DNA of 19,298 nt from positions 1-19,298 of the forward strand of contig CAYWTM010000062.1 in assembly GCA_964460185.1 (NCBI GenBank), read 5' to 3'. Source of the stretch: JAVJPJ01 sp040217295 (GTDB lineage: Bacteria > Pseudomonadota > Alphaproteobacteria > Rhodobacterales > Rhodobacteraceae). Shown piece by piece: positions 7,278 to 15,522 of the stretch; within the stretch, counting starts at the first letter, position 1, and each line of letters begins with the position of its first letter. A model generated the notes under the pieces. The model worked only from the letters and a program-made list of their open reading frames with translations. It was not told where the DNA came from and did no database searches. The translations under genes were made by a program, and so were the position numbers.

Positions 7278-7399
7278 TGCGTCTTCTCCCCGAGACGGAG
7301 CCGCCGCGCTTGAGTGCCTCGCGGCTCTGCCGACAGGAGGCCACAAGGAGTGACCGCTGACAAGGCATCGTCGGCCCAAAAGTCCGCACGTTCAGGTGT

Positions 7400-7472
7400 A
7401 TTGACCCTCATAAGGGCTTGGTCTTGCCCCAATTTCGCCGCGGTCTGGGGGCAAGCACGGGTTCGGGTCAAT
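7400..7472. promoter_or_regulatory. Nested inverted repeats between glutamate dehydrogenase and Tad genes
   Basis: ATTGACCC (7400-7407) is the exact reverse complement of GGGTCAAT (7465-7472). Inside it, CTTGCCCC (7423-7430) is the exact reverse complement of GGGGCAAG (7448-7455). The two dyads are nearly concentric (centres at about 7436 and 7439). The element lies in the divergent 7278-7519 region, about 48 bases before the TadG-like start and 123 bases before the dehydrogenase start. It could be an operator serving both genes or a leader RNA fold. No good promoter could be placed with confidence. Confidence 0.4.
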
Positions 7473-7519
7473 GTGTCCTTGCACCTTCGCCTGTACCGGA
7501 TCGTCGGAGATACACCGCT

Positions 7520-9169
7520 ATGTGCCGTAATGAACAACAGCTGTTGAACGAACGTATTCTTGGGGCCGTTGCCGCGCATTTGCCGCGCCGTTTCCTGCAC
7601 CGCGAGGACGGAACGGTCACGATCTTCGCAGCGATGATCTTCATTCTCATGATCGGTGTCGGCGGAATTGCAATCGACGTCATGCGCTATGAAACGCAAC
7701 GTGTGCAGCTGCAGTACACGCTGGACCGCGCCGTTCTGGCCGCCGCGTCGCTGACCCAGACGCTTGAGCCACAGGACGTGGTGGAAGGCTATTTCGAACG
7801 CGCGGGTCTTGCCGACTACCGCCTGAACGTGTCGGTCGAAGAGGCCATCAACTTTCGCCGCGTCGAAGCCCACGCGGAAATGGATATCCAGACCATCTTC
7901 ATGCAGCTCTTCGGTCAGCGCGTCATGACCTCGCCCGCAATGGGGGCCGCCGAAGAACGTATTCGCAACATCGAAGTGGCCATGGTGCTCGACATCTCGG
8001 GCTCGATGGGCGGCGCCCGCATGGACAACCTCAAACCGGCCGCCCGTGAATTCGTGTCCACCATCATGGCCGCCAACATCAATCCCAACGGGGATCAGCT
8101 CGTGTCGGTTTCGATCGTGCCTTATAACGGTCATGTGAATGTCGGCACCACCTTGTCATCGGTGTTTGCCCTGACCGACGAACATTCCTATTCGCGTTGC
8201 TCCAGGTTCTATTGGGACGATTTTACCGTCTCGGGACTCGACCCGACCGTGCCGATCCAGCGCATGGCGCATTTCGACATGTCGTCCAATTCCTGGAACG
8301 ACCCCGTGACAAATCCACGTTGCCCGACCAGCAATTACGGGGCCATCATACCCTGGTCGAACAACGAAGCCGCGCTTCATGGCCTGATCAACAGCTTCAA
8401 CCCCGGCGGCACCACGGCGATCGATGCCGGCATGCGGTGGGCGATGGCATTGCTGGACCCGCTCGCGCGTCCCGCCCTGTCGGGCCTGGTCAGCAATGGC
8501 ACGGTCCATGCGGATTTCGACGGCCGTCCGGCAAGCTATCTTGACCCCGAGACGATCAAGATCGTGGTCCTGATGACGGACGGCGCAAACACCGAACAAT
8601 ATGACATCGTCGACCACATGCGCAGCGGCCCCAGCCCGTTCTGGCGCGACCCGGATGATGGCGATTTCTCTGTCTACTACGAAGCGTGGGATCTGTATTG
8701 GCACGAGGATCATGACACGTGGCGCCCCTACCCGGACGGCGGAGGCGATGACGATGCCGTGCGCCTCGACTACGCGGATCTATGGAACCACATCCCCACC
8801 CGCGAGGTAGAGGAGGATCTGTTCCATCGCGACGCTTGGGAAGAACATGAAGGAAGCAATTCGTCGGTCAACCTGTGGCGGCGTCCAACCATCGAGGCGA
8901 TGGGGAATTTTTTTGAGCCGTGGGACATCACCACCCAGTATGTCTGGGGCGATGAAGGCGACCGTCGCCTGCGCCAGATGTGCGACGTGGCCGCCGCGAA
9001 CAACGTTCTGGTGTTCTCGATTGCGTTCCAGGCCCCGACCCGCGGCCGGGAAGTGATGCAGTATTGCGCGTCCTCCGACGCCCATTATTACGATGTCACC
9101 GGCCTGGATATCTCGGATGCGTTTTCGTCCATCGCGCGCACGATCAACCAACTGCGACTGATCCAATGA
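7520..9169 (+). CDS. TadG-like pilus assembly protein with von Willebrand A domain (549 aa)
   Basis: Predicted envelope protein of a Tad/Flp pilus system, anchored in the inner membrane with the bulk outside. The N-terminal Tad segment contains EDGTVTIFAAMIF and one membrane helix (about 33-52), followed by a helical stretch with YETQRVQLQYTLDRAVLAAA as in TadE/TadG proteins. The von Willebrand A domain starts at about 151 with the metal-site motif DISGSMG (D158, S160, S162), a likely metal-site Thr in NPGGTTAID (294-302) and LMTDG (D354). Two insertions enlarge the domain: about 215-290 (C227, C268) and a Trp/Asp-rich acidic stretch at 370-480. The ATG at 7520 has GGAG ten bases upstream; earlier in-frame codons give an unlikely basic extension. 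Its stop overlaps the next start (ATGA), implying translational coupling. The Tad ATPase and secretin genes are not in this window. Confidence 0.87.
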   Translation: MCRNEQQLLNERILGAVAAHLPRRFLHREDGTVTIFAAMIFILMIGVGGIAIDVMRYETQRVQLQYTLDRAVLAAASLTQTLEPQDVVEGYFERAGLADYRLNVSVEEAINFRRVEAHAEMDIQTIFMQLFGQRVMTSPAMGAAEERIRNIEVAMVLDISGSMGGARMDNLKPAAREFVSTIMAANINPNGDQLVSVSIVPYNGHVNVGTTLSSVFALTDEHSYSRCSRFYWDDFTVSGLDPTVPIQRMAHFDMSSNSWNDPVTNPRCPTSNYGAIIPWSNNEAALHGLINSFNPGGTTAIDAGMRWAMALLDPLARPALSGLVSNGTVHADFDGRPASYLDPETIKIVVLMTDGANTEQYDIVDHMRSGPSPFWRDPDDGDFSVYYEAWDLYWHEDHDTWRPYPDGGGDDDAVRLDYADLWNHIPTREVEEDLFHRDAWEEHEGSNSSVNLWRRPTIEAMGNFFEPWDITTQYVWGDEGDRRLRQMCDVAAANNVLVFSIAFQAPTRGREVMQYCASSDAHYYDVTGLDISDAFSSIARTINQLRLIQ

Positions 9170-9711
9170 CGCACAGATCCGGTATCATTCGCCGCCTTTC
9201 GGATTTCATCCGGGACGAAAAGGCAACGTCGACGATGGAATTCGTCATCATGTTTCCCGTGATCATCACGCTTTTCATCGGCGTGTTCGAGAACGGCATG
9301 ATCCTGACCCGTCAGGCCCTGATGGAACGGTCCCTGGACGAGGCCACGCGTATCTTGCGTCTGGCATCCGGCCTTGCCCTGAGCGCCTCGGACATCGAAG
9401 AGGCGATCTGCAACAACACAAGCGCCATTCCGGACTGCGAAAATGTTCTGGTCGTTGACCTGCGGGTGGTCAACCGCCTGACCTATGAGGTGCCGACCCC
9501 GGACGTCGCCTGCGTCAATCGCAACGACATGGACATCGCCCCCGTCAACCAGTTTCAACAGGGCGAAGACAACGAGCTGATCCTTGTGCGGGCCTGCGCG
9601 GTCATCGACCCCATCCTGCCTTTCACCGGCTTCGGCCTGAACCTAACGCGCGACGATTCGGGCGGCATGCACATGGTGGCAGCCTCGGTCTTCGTGAACG
9701 AACCGGATTAG
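9166..9711 (+). CDS. TadE-like pseudopilin (181 aa)
   Basis: Predicted pseudopilin of the Tad system, located in the inner membrane with its C-terminal domain in the periplasm. A basic N-terminus (1-18) precedes ATSTMEF (20-26), which has the glutamate expected at +5 of a prepilin-peptidase site but Ala instead of Gly at -1, followed by a hydrophobic helix (about 26-46). The periplasmic part holds four cysteines (C82, C91, C116, C144), which could form two disulphides. The start ATG overlaps the stop of the TadG-like gene by four bases. No strong Shine-Dalgarno sequence is visible, so translation probably depends on the upstream gene. It is followed after 11 bases by a second TadE-like gene. 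Confidence 0.85.
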   Translation: MTHRSGIIRRLSDFIRDEKATSTMEFVIMFPVIITLFIGVFENGMILTRQALMERSLDEATRILRLASGLALSASDIEEAICNNTSAIPDCENVLVVDLRVVNRLTYEVPTPDVACVNRNDMDIAPVNQFQQGEDNELILVRACAVIDPILPFTGFGLNLTRDDSGGMHMVAASVFVNEPD

Positions 9712-9722
9712 GGAGCATCGAC

Positions 9723-10289
9723 ATGTTGACGACACTTTTCAACCGGTTCTGGAAAGACGAAAGCGCGGCCGTCACGATGGAAACCGTGATCGTGGTGCCT
9801 CTTCTGGCGTGGACCTTCAGCGGCAGTTTCATTTTCTTCGATGCCTACCGAACCTACAACAGTTCGGTAAAGGCGACCTACGCAATCGCCGATATCATCT
9901 CGCGCCAGACCAACACGGTCTACGCATACGACATCGACGGCATGGCCAGCTTGTTCGAACACCTCGTCCGCAACACGGGCGAAGTGCAGTTGCGTGTGAC
10001 CCAGGTTTCGTGGGACGGAACCGATCATACGGTGGATTGGTCGGATGCGACGGGCGGACAGGCCCGGCTGTTCGACGCGAACATGGAAGACATGGCGGAC
10101 CAGTTTCCCCCGATGGCCGTAAGCGAACGCCTGATCCTGGTGGAAAGTTTCATTCCCTACCGACCGGCCTTCGACGTCGGGCTGGACATCGTGACCTTCA
10201 CGAATTTCACCTTTACGCGTCCCCGCTATGCCGGGCAGGTGCCATTTGACGGCACCGTGACCGAGCCGCCGGCCAACCCCGCGTCCTGA
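9723..10289 (+). CDS. Second TadE/TadG-like pilus assembly protein (188 aa)
   Basis: Third gene of the Tad set. The short N-terminus leads into KDESAAVTMETVIVVP (11-26): a pseudopilin-type motif with E20 at +5 and A15 at -1, then a hydrophobic helix (about 21-40). The rest (41-188) is predicted periplasmic, lacks cysteine, and ends in a Pro-rich tail. GGGAG lies eight bases before the ATG at 9723, a stronger ribosome binding site than the preceding gene has. All three proteins of the set share the EDG/DEK/DES-x-hydrophobic start typical of TadE/TadG families, so they probably form one complex. There is a 122-base gap before the sarcosine oxidase genes, so it is likely the last gene of its transcript. 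Confidence 0.83.
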   Translation: MLTTLFNRFWKDESAAVTMETVIVVPLLAWTFSGSFIFFDAYRTYNSSVKATYAIADIISRQTNTVYAYDIDGMASLFEHLVRNTGEVQLRVTQVSWDGTDHTVDWSDATGGQARLFDANMEDMADQFPPMAVSERLILVESFIPYRPAFDVGLDIVTFTNFTFTRPRYAGQVPFDGTVTEPPANPAS

Positions 10290-10306
10290 TCCGCCACTCT
10301 GTCGCA

Positions 10307-10374
10307 GGTCGCCACCGACCGGTGCCATGTCGCGTATTGGCACTCAGCGCATAATGCTGCATCTGATAGTGCAG
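10307..10374. promoter_or_regulatory. Dyads in the gap before soxB
   Basis: The 122-base region between the Tad genes and soxB holds two dyad groups. GGTCG (10307-10311) pairs with CGACC (10316-10320), overlapping CACCG (10313-10317) and CGGTG (10320-10324). Farther on, GCACT (10340-10344) pairs with AGTGC (10368-10372), with the small palindrome GCATAATGC (10349-10357) inside. The first could end the Tad transcript, though it has no T tract. The second could be an operator for the sox operon. I could not place convincing -35 and -10 elements. Confidence 0.25.
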
Positions 10375-10411
10375 GGGCAGGAAAAACAGCCCAACCTTTT
10401 CGGGGGACCAC

Positions 10412-11665
10412 ATGCGCTATTCCGGCTGGCAGGTGCTGGCACAAGGTTTGACGGGCAATCGCGGCTGGACCAGGGCCTGGCGCGACCCCGATCCGAAGGA
10501 CGCCTATGATATCGTGATCATCGGGGGCGGCGGCCACGGTCTTGCCACCGCGTTCTATCTTGCCAAGGAACATGGGCTGACCAATGTCGCCGTGCTGGAA
10601 AAGGGGTATCTGGGCGGCGGCAACGTCGGGCGCAACACCACGATCGTGCGCGCGAATTACGGGCTACCGGGCAATTCCGAATTCTACAGCCATTCCCTGA
10701 AATTGTGGGAAACCCTGGAAGAACAGACCAATTACAACGTGATGCACAGCCAGCGCGGCATCATCAACCTGTTCCATTCCGACGGCCAGCGCGATGCCTA
10801 TGCACGCCGCGGCAATGCGATCGTCAACCAGGGTGATGACGCGATCTTGCTGGACCGCGAAGGCTGTCGCAAGATCATGCCGTATCTGGATTACGACCAG
10901 ACACGGTTTCCCATCTATGGCGGCCTCTATCATCCACGCGGCGGCACCGCCCGCCACGACGCCGTGGCATGGGGCCTGGCGCGCGGTGCCGATCAACGCG
11001 GTGTCGATCTGATCCAGAATTGCGAAGTCACCGGCATCGATATCGAGAACGGCGTGGTCAAGGGCGTGCAGACAAGCCGTGGCGCGATCCGCGCCAAGAA
11101 GGTCGGCATCGTCGTGGCCGGGCGCTCCAGCCAGGTTGCCGCCATGGCCGGGATGCGCCTGCCCATCGAAAGCCATGTCCTGCAGGCCTTTGTGACCGAG
11201 GGGCTGAAGCCGGTGATCGACACGGTCGTCACCTACGGGATGGGCCATTTCTATATCAGCCAATCCGACAAGGGCGGGCTGGTGTTCGGGGGCGACCTGG
11301 ATTTCTACGCCTCCTACGCCGCACGCGGGAACCTTCCGATGGCCGAGCACGTGATCGAGGCGGGTATGACCCTGATGCCGATGATCGGCAAATCGCGCCT
11401 GTTGCGATCCTGGGGGGGGATCATGGACATGTCGCCCGATGGTTCGCCCATTATCGACAAGACCCATATCGAGGGGCTCTACCTCAATTGCGGTTGGTGC
11501 TACGGCGGGTTCAAGGCGGTGCCGGGATCGGGCAATTGCTTTGCCCATCTGATCGCCACCGACCGCCCCCACGAGGCCGCGACGCGGTACCGGTTGGACC
11601 GGTTCGTGACAGGCCGCGGCCTGATGGACGAAGAAGCCACGGGCAGCCAGCACAACCTGCACTGA
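10412..11665 (+). CDS. soxB: Sarcosine oxidase subunit beta (417 aa)
   Basis: Catalytic flavoprotein subunit of heterotetrameric sarcosine oxidase, which oxidises sarcosine to an imine at FAD and reduces O2 to peroxide at a covalently bound FMN. A DAO-type Rossmann fold begins at IVIIGGGGHGLATAFYLA (34-51). YHPRGGTARHD (173-183) contains H174, equivalent to the FMN-linked His173 (mature numbering) of characterised enzymes. The C-terminal MDMSPDGSPIID and NCGWCYGGFKAVPGSG blocks are family signatures. Length matches the roughly 415-residue family. The ATG at 10412 has GGGGGA six bases upstream. It is first of soxB-D-A-G, with 13 bases to soxD. This sox name is unrelated to sulphur oxidation genes of the same symbol. 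Confidence 0.96.
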   Translation: MRYSGWQVLAQGLTGNRGWTRAWRDPDPKDAYDIVIIGGGGHGLATAFYLAKEHGLTNVAVLEKGYLGGGNVGRNTTIVRANYGLPGNSEFYSHSLKLWETLEEQTNYNVMHSQRGIINLFHSDGQRDAYARRGNAIVNQGDDAILLDREGCRKIMPYLDYDQTRFPIYGGLYHPRGGTARHDAVAWGLARGADQRGVDLIQNCEVTGIDIENGVVKGVQTSRGAIRAKKVGIVVAGRSSQVAAMAGMRLPIESHVLQAFVTEGLKPVIDTVVTYGMGHFYISQSDKGGLVFGGDLDFYASYAARGNLPMAEHVIEAGMTLMPMIGKSRLLRSWGGIMDMSPDGSPIIDKTHIEGLYLNCGWCYGGFKAVPGSGNCFAHLIATDRPHEAATRYRLDRFVTGRGLMDEEATGSQHNLH

Positions 11666-11678
11666 AAGATCGGATCCG

Positions 11679-11948
11679 ATGCAAATACCCTGCCCCCTCT
11701 GCGGCCTGCGCGACAGCCGCGAATTCACCCCGAAAGGGCATGAAACCTATATGCACCGCCCGTCCGAGGATGCAGCCCCCGAGGCGTGGAACGATTACCT
11801 GCACAACCGCGAGAACCCCGCCGGCCCCACCCGGGAGCTTTGGTATCACGGCGCAGGCTGCACGGCATGGCTGGTGGTTGAACGCAACACCGTGACCCAT
11901 GCCATTTCAGGTGCACAGCTGGCGGCGGAGGTGCGCAATGCGGATTGA
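11679..11948 (+). CDS. soxD: Sarcosine oxidase subunit delta (89 aa)
   Basis: Small zinc-binding structural subunit of heterotetrameric sarcosine oxidase. The zinc ligands are visible as C5 and C8 in IPCPLCG, H57 in YHGAGC and C61, the same pattern as in the crystallised Stenotrophomonas enzyme. The ETYMHRP and ELWYHGAGCTAWLVVERNT blocks are typical. Length fits (about 85-100). The ATG at 11679 has only a weak GGAT-type site upstream, 13 bases after soxB. Its last 11 bases overlap the start of soxA, and the strong GGAGG for soxA (11927-11931) lies inside this gene, so the two are probably translationally coupled. Confidence 0.95.
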   Translation: MQIPCPLCGLRDSREFTPKGHETYMHRPSEDAAPEAWNDYLHNRENPAGPTRELWYHGAGCTAWLVVERNTVTHAISGAQLAAEVRNAD

Positions 11949-14868
11949 AGGGCGCGGCCTGATCGACCGGGACGTCCGGATCCGGTTCCAGTTCGATGGT
12001 AAAGGCTATGCGGGCTTTCAGGGTGATACGCTGGCCTCGGCGCTGCTGGCCAATGGGGTGAAGCTCATGGGCCGGTCGTTCAAATACCACCGCCCGCGCG
12101 GTGTGCTGACGGCCGGGTCGGAAGAACCCAACGCCTTGATGGAAATCGGTACAGGCGCGTCCATGGTTCCCAACACCCGCGCCACGGTGCAGGAGATCTT
12201 CGAAGGGCTAGAGGCGCACAGCCAGAACCGCATCGGCCCGCTCGACCGGGATCTGTTGTCGGTCAACGACCTGCTGTCCCCGTTCCTGAGCGCCGGATTT
12301 TACTACAAGACATTCATGTGGCCCCGCGCATTCTGGGAAAAACTGTACGAGCCGATCATTCGGCGCGCGGCAGGGCTGGGCCGGATCACGAAAAATCCAA
12401 GCCCCGAGTTCAGCGAAAAGGCCTTTGCCTTTTGCGATATCCTGGTGATCGGCGGCGGCCCTGCGGGTCTGATGGCCGCTCTGACCGCGGCCAGGGGCGG
12501 GGCCGATGTGATCGTGGCCGAGGACAGCGCCGATTTCGGCGGCAGGCTGTTGTCGGACATGCAGGAGGTTGGCGGCAAACCCGGTCATGACTGGGTCGCC
12601 AAGACCGTTGCGGAGTTGCGCGACATGGAAAATGTGCGCCTGATGCCGCGCACCAGTGTCACCGGGGCCTATGATGATGGCAGCTACGGCGCATTGGAAC
12701 GGGTGGGCCGCCACCTGCCGGCCCGCGATCATCTGCCGGCGGAATGTTTCTGGCGCATCCGGGCGAAACACGCCGTTCTGGCCGCGGGCGCACACGAACG
12801 GCCCATCGCCTTTCCCATGAATGACCGGCCCGGCATCATGCTGGCAGGCGCTGTGCGCAGCTACGTCAACCGCTACGGCGTGGCCCCCGGACAGGACGTC
12901 ACCATCTTTGCCACCAATGACGATGCGCACCGGACGGCGCTTGACCTGCAAGGCACCGGCGTGCGCGTTGCCGCCGTGATCGACAGCCGCGAAGATGCCG
13001 AACAGTTCGGCGAATACCGCCTGATCCGGGGCGGGCAGGTCATTGGCACCAAGGGTCGCCAGGCCCTGCGCGAAATCACCGTGCTGACGGGCGGACGCGA
13101 AGAACACATCGTCACAGATTGCCTTGCGGTATCGGGCGGCTGGAACCCATCGGTTCACCTGACCTGTCATCTGGGCGCGCGGCCGGTCTGGGACGCGGAC
13201 ACAAAGATGTTCCTGCCCGCCCCCGGCGCCGTTCCCGGCATGACCCCGGCCGGGTCGTGCAACGGCGCGATGTCGACCGCGGCCTGCCTGTCGGAAGGCC
13301 GCGATGCAGCCAAACATGCCCTAAAGGCCCTTGGCCTGAAGTCCCCGCGCATCACCGTGCCCGGTGCCCAGGACGATCCGGGCCGCGCGCAAGCGTTGTG
13401 GGTGGTCGAAGGCAAGGGGCGCGCGTGGCTCGATTTCGCCAATGACGTCACCACCAAGGACGTGAAACTGTCGGCGCAGGAAGGCTTCCGCTCGGTCGAG
13501 CACATGAAGCGCTACACCACGCAGGGCATGGCGCCCGATCAGGGCAAGAACTCGAACATCGCGGCGCTGGCGGTCCTGGCCGATGCGACGGGTCGCTCGA
13601 TCCCGGAAACCGGCACCACCACCTATCGTCCGCCCTTTACGCCGGTAAGCCTGGCCGCGATCGGCGCCTGGGCGCAGGGCAAGGGATTTGCCCCCGAGCG
13701 CAAGACCACCAGCCACGCCGCCGTTACCGCACGCGGCGCCCCGATGATCGAGGCCGGCCTGTGGTATCGCCCGTCCTACCTGCCGCAGCCGGGCGAAACC
13801 CATTGGCGCGAAAGCTGCGACCGCGAGGTCGCGATGGTGCGCAACGCGGTGGGCGTGGTCGATGTCTCGACGCTTGGCAAGATCGACATTCAGGGCCCGG
13901 ATGCCGGCGCGTTTCTGGATTTCGTTTATACGGGCATGTTTTCGACCCTGAAGGTGGGCCGGGCGCGCTACGGCCTGATGTTGCGCGAAGACGGGCATGT
14001 CATGGATGACGGCACAACCGCGCGCCTGGGTGACACCCACTACGTGATGACCACCACCACCGCCGCCGCCGGACAGGTCATGGCGCATCTGGATTTCGTG
14101 CGCCAATGCCTGCGGCCGGATCTGGATGTGCATACCATTTCGGTCACCGAACAATGGGCGCAGTTTTCCGTGGCGGGCCCCCATGCAAGGACGCTGTTGA
14201 ACGGGGTGCTGGATCACCCGATAGATGACGAAAGCTTTCCCTTCATGGCCTGCGGTGCGGTCAAGGTGCATGGCATCGACGCGCGGCTGTTCCGGATTTC
14301 GTTCTCGGGCGAACACGCCTACGAGATCGCGGTTCCCGGACGGTATGGCGACGCGCTCTACCGCGACCTTGTCGCCCGCGCCGAGGCTCTTGGCGGGGGC
14401 GCGTACGGGATGGAGGCGCTCAACGTCCTCAGGATCGAAAAGGGCTTCATCACCCATTCCGAGATCCATGGCCGGGTCACCGCCTTTGACGTGGGCATGG
14501 GCCGCATGTTGTCCCAGAAAAAGGACTTCGTGGGCAAAACCGCCGCCGCGCGTCCGGGCCTGTTGGAAGAAGACCGCGAACGCCTCGTCGGTCTGAAACC
14601 GGTCGAGCCAGCGGGCGTGCTGACAGCGGGGGCGCATCTGTTCAACCAGGGTGCCGAGGCCACGCGCGTAAACGATCAGGGCTACGTGACCTCGGTTGCG
14701 TATTCGCCGACGCTTGGCACGTATCTTGGGCTCGGGTTCCTGCGCAGCGGCCCGCTGCGCTACGGGCAAGAGGTGATGATGGTCGACCACCTGCGCAATA
14801 CCCGCACCCTGTGCGAGGTCTGTGATCCTGTATTCTTCGACCCAGAGGGGGGACGCGCCCGTGGCTGA
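11938..14868 (+). CDS. soxA: Sarcosine oxidase subunit alpha (976 aa)
   Basis: Large subunit that binds NAD and tetrahydrofolate and turns the methyl carbon of sarcosine into 5,10-methylene-tetrahydrofolate. Domains in order: an N-terminal ferredoxin-like 2Fe-2S-fold domain without cluster cysteines (about 15-95, with SFKYHRPRG at 47-55); a pyridine-nucleotide-disulphide-type region starting at ILVIGGGPAG (168-177) and including GAHERPIAFP near 283; a linker to about 590; and a GcvT-like aminomethyltransferase fold from about 602 to 960 that binds folate. Length matches the family (about 970-1005). The ATG at 11938 has GGAGG six bases upstream inside soxD. The stop overlaps the GTG start of soxG by eight bases. 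The frame is intact throughout. Confidence 0.96.
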   Translation: MRIEGRGLIDRDVRIRFQFDGKGYAGFQGDTLASALLANGVKLMGRSFKYHRPRGVLTAGSEEPNALMEIGTGASMVPNTRATVQEIFEGLEAHSQNRIGPLDRDLLSVNDLLSPFLSAGFYYKTFMWPRAFWEKLYEPIIRRAAGLGRITKNPSPEFSEKAFAFCDILVIGGGPAGLMAALTAARGGADVIVAEDSADFGGRLLSDMQEVGGKPGHDWVAKTVAELRDMENVRLMPRTSVTGAYDDGSYGALERVGRHLPARDHLPAECFWRIRAKHAVLAAGAHERPIAFPMNDRPGIMLAGAVRSYVNRYGVAPGQDVTIFATNDDAHRTALDLQGTGVRVAAVIDSREDAEQFGEYRLIRGGQVIGTKGRQALREITVLTGGREEHIVTDCLAVSGGWNPSVHLTCHLGARPVWDADTKMFLPAPGAVPGMTPAGSCNGAMSTAACLSEGRDAAKHALKALGLKSPRITVPGAQDDPGRAQALWVVEGKGRAWLDFANDVTTKDVKLSAQEGFRSVEHMKRYTTQGMAPDQGKNSNIAALAVLADATGRSIPETGTTTYRPPFTPVSLAAIGAWAQGKGFAPERKTTSHAAVTARGAPMIEAGLWYRPSYLPQPGETHWRESCDREVAMVRNAVGVVDVSTLGKIDIQGPDAGAFLDFVYTGMFSTLKVGRARYGLMLREDGHVMDDGTTARLGDTHYVMTTTTAAAGQVMAHLDFVRQCLRPDLDVHTISVTEQWAQFSVAGPHARTLLNGVLDHPIDDESFPFMACGAVKVHGIDARLFRISFSGEHAYEIAVPGRYGDALYRDLVARAEALGGGAYGMEALNVLRIEKGFITHSEIHGRVTAFDVGMGRMLSQKKDFVGKTAAARPGLLEEDRERLVGLKPVEPAGVLTAGAHLFNQGAEATRVNDQGYVTSVAYSPTLGTYLGLGFLRSGPLRYGQEVMMVDHLRNTRTLCEVCDPVFFDPEGGRARG

Positions 14869-15415
14869 TCTGACCGCAAGATCCCCTGCACAAGGCCTGC
14901 TGCCCATTGCGCATGGCACCCTGACCCTGTCCGAGGCACCGATGCAGCCGATCTGGGCCATCGCGCCCTATCGCGGCAAGCAAGAGACCCTGTCGAAAGC
15001 CCTGCAAAAAGCCCATGGCCTGGCCTTTCCCGCCGTGGGCGAGCTGGCTTCGGCCAAGGCATCGCGCATCGCGTGGTCGGGCATGAACCAGGCGTTTCTT
15101 TTTGGCACCGCGCCCGATGCCGCGCTGGCAGACCATGCAGCGCTGACCGATCAATCCGATGCGTGGACCCACCTGGTGCTGGAAGGCCCCGCCGTGCGGG
15201 ATGTTCTGGCCCGATGGGTGCCCGCCGATCTGTCGCGCGGCTCCTTGCCCGTCGGGCGGTCGTTGCGCAGTCTTGTGGGCCATATGTCGGCGCTGATCCT
15301 GCACCCCGAAGACGACCGGTTCGAGATCTTGATCTTTCGCTCCATGGCGGGAACGGCCGTGCATGAATTGACAAAAGCCATGAAAATCATCGAGGCCCGC
15401 GGCGCAATCGCCTGA
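14861..15415 (+). CDS. soxG: Sarcosine oxidase subunit gamma (184 aa)
   Basis: Fourth subunit of heterotetrameric sarcosine oxidase, structurally related to the GcvT C-terminal fold, needed for assembly. The conserved part begins ADLTARSPAQGLLP, followed after about 95 residues by the THLVLEGPAVRDVLARWVP block and the C-terminal FRSMAGTAVHELTKAMKI. I chose the GTG at 14861 because it puts translation just before the family's usual N-terminus, has a G-rich site about nine bases upstream and overlaps the soxA stop by eight bases. An ATG at 14822 in the same frame would add 13 residues and a 47-base overlap. It is the last sox gene. No tetrahydrofolate genes (folD, purU, glyA) follow; the next gene is dnaG, 107 bases on. 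Confidence 0.93.
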   Translation: MADLTARSPAQGLLPIAHGTLTLSEAPMQPIWAIAPYRGKQETLSKALQKAHGLAFPAVGELASAKASRIAWSGMNQAFLFGTAPDAALADHAALTDQSDAWTHLVLEGPAVRDVLARWVPADLSRGSLPVGRSLRSLVGHMSALILHPEDDRFEILIFRSMAGTAVHELTKAMKIIEARGAIA

Positions 15416-15522
15416 GACCCATCCTTGGGCATGGCGGACCAGCCATAGCATTGTGCATTCCATCCCCAGATGGTTTCGCCCAACCACTGGACAGGGCAGC
15501 GCGCGCTCCCGATATTGGGGGC

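Noticed and set aside
13321..14961. Long minus-strand open frame opposite soxA (546 codons)
   Set aside because: It lies entirely antisense to the intact soxA frame; its translation has no recognisable domain and is rich in Arg, Gly and His, as expected of a GC-rich shadow frame.
15460..15473. CCATC/GATGG hairpin between soxG and dnaG as a terminator
   Set aside because: Only five base pairs followed by three T; too weak to call.
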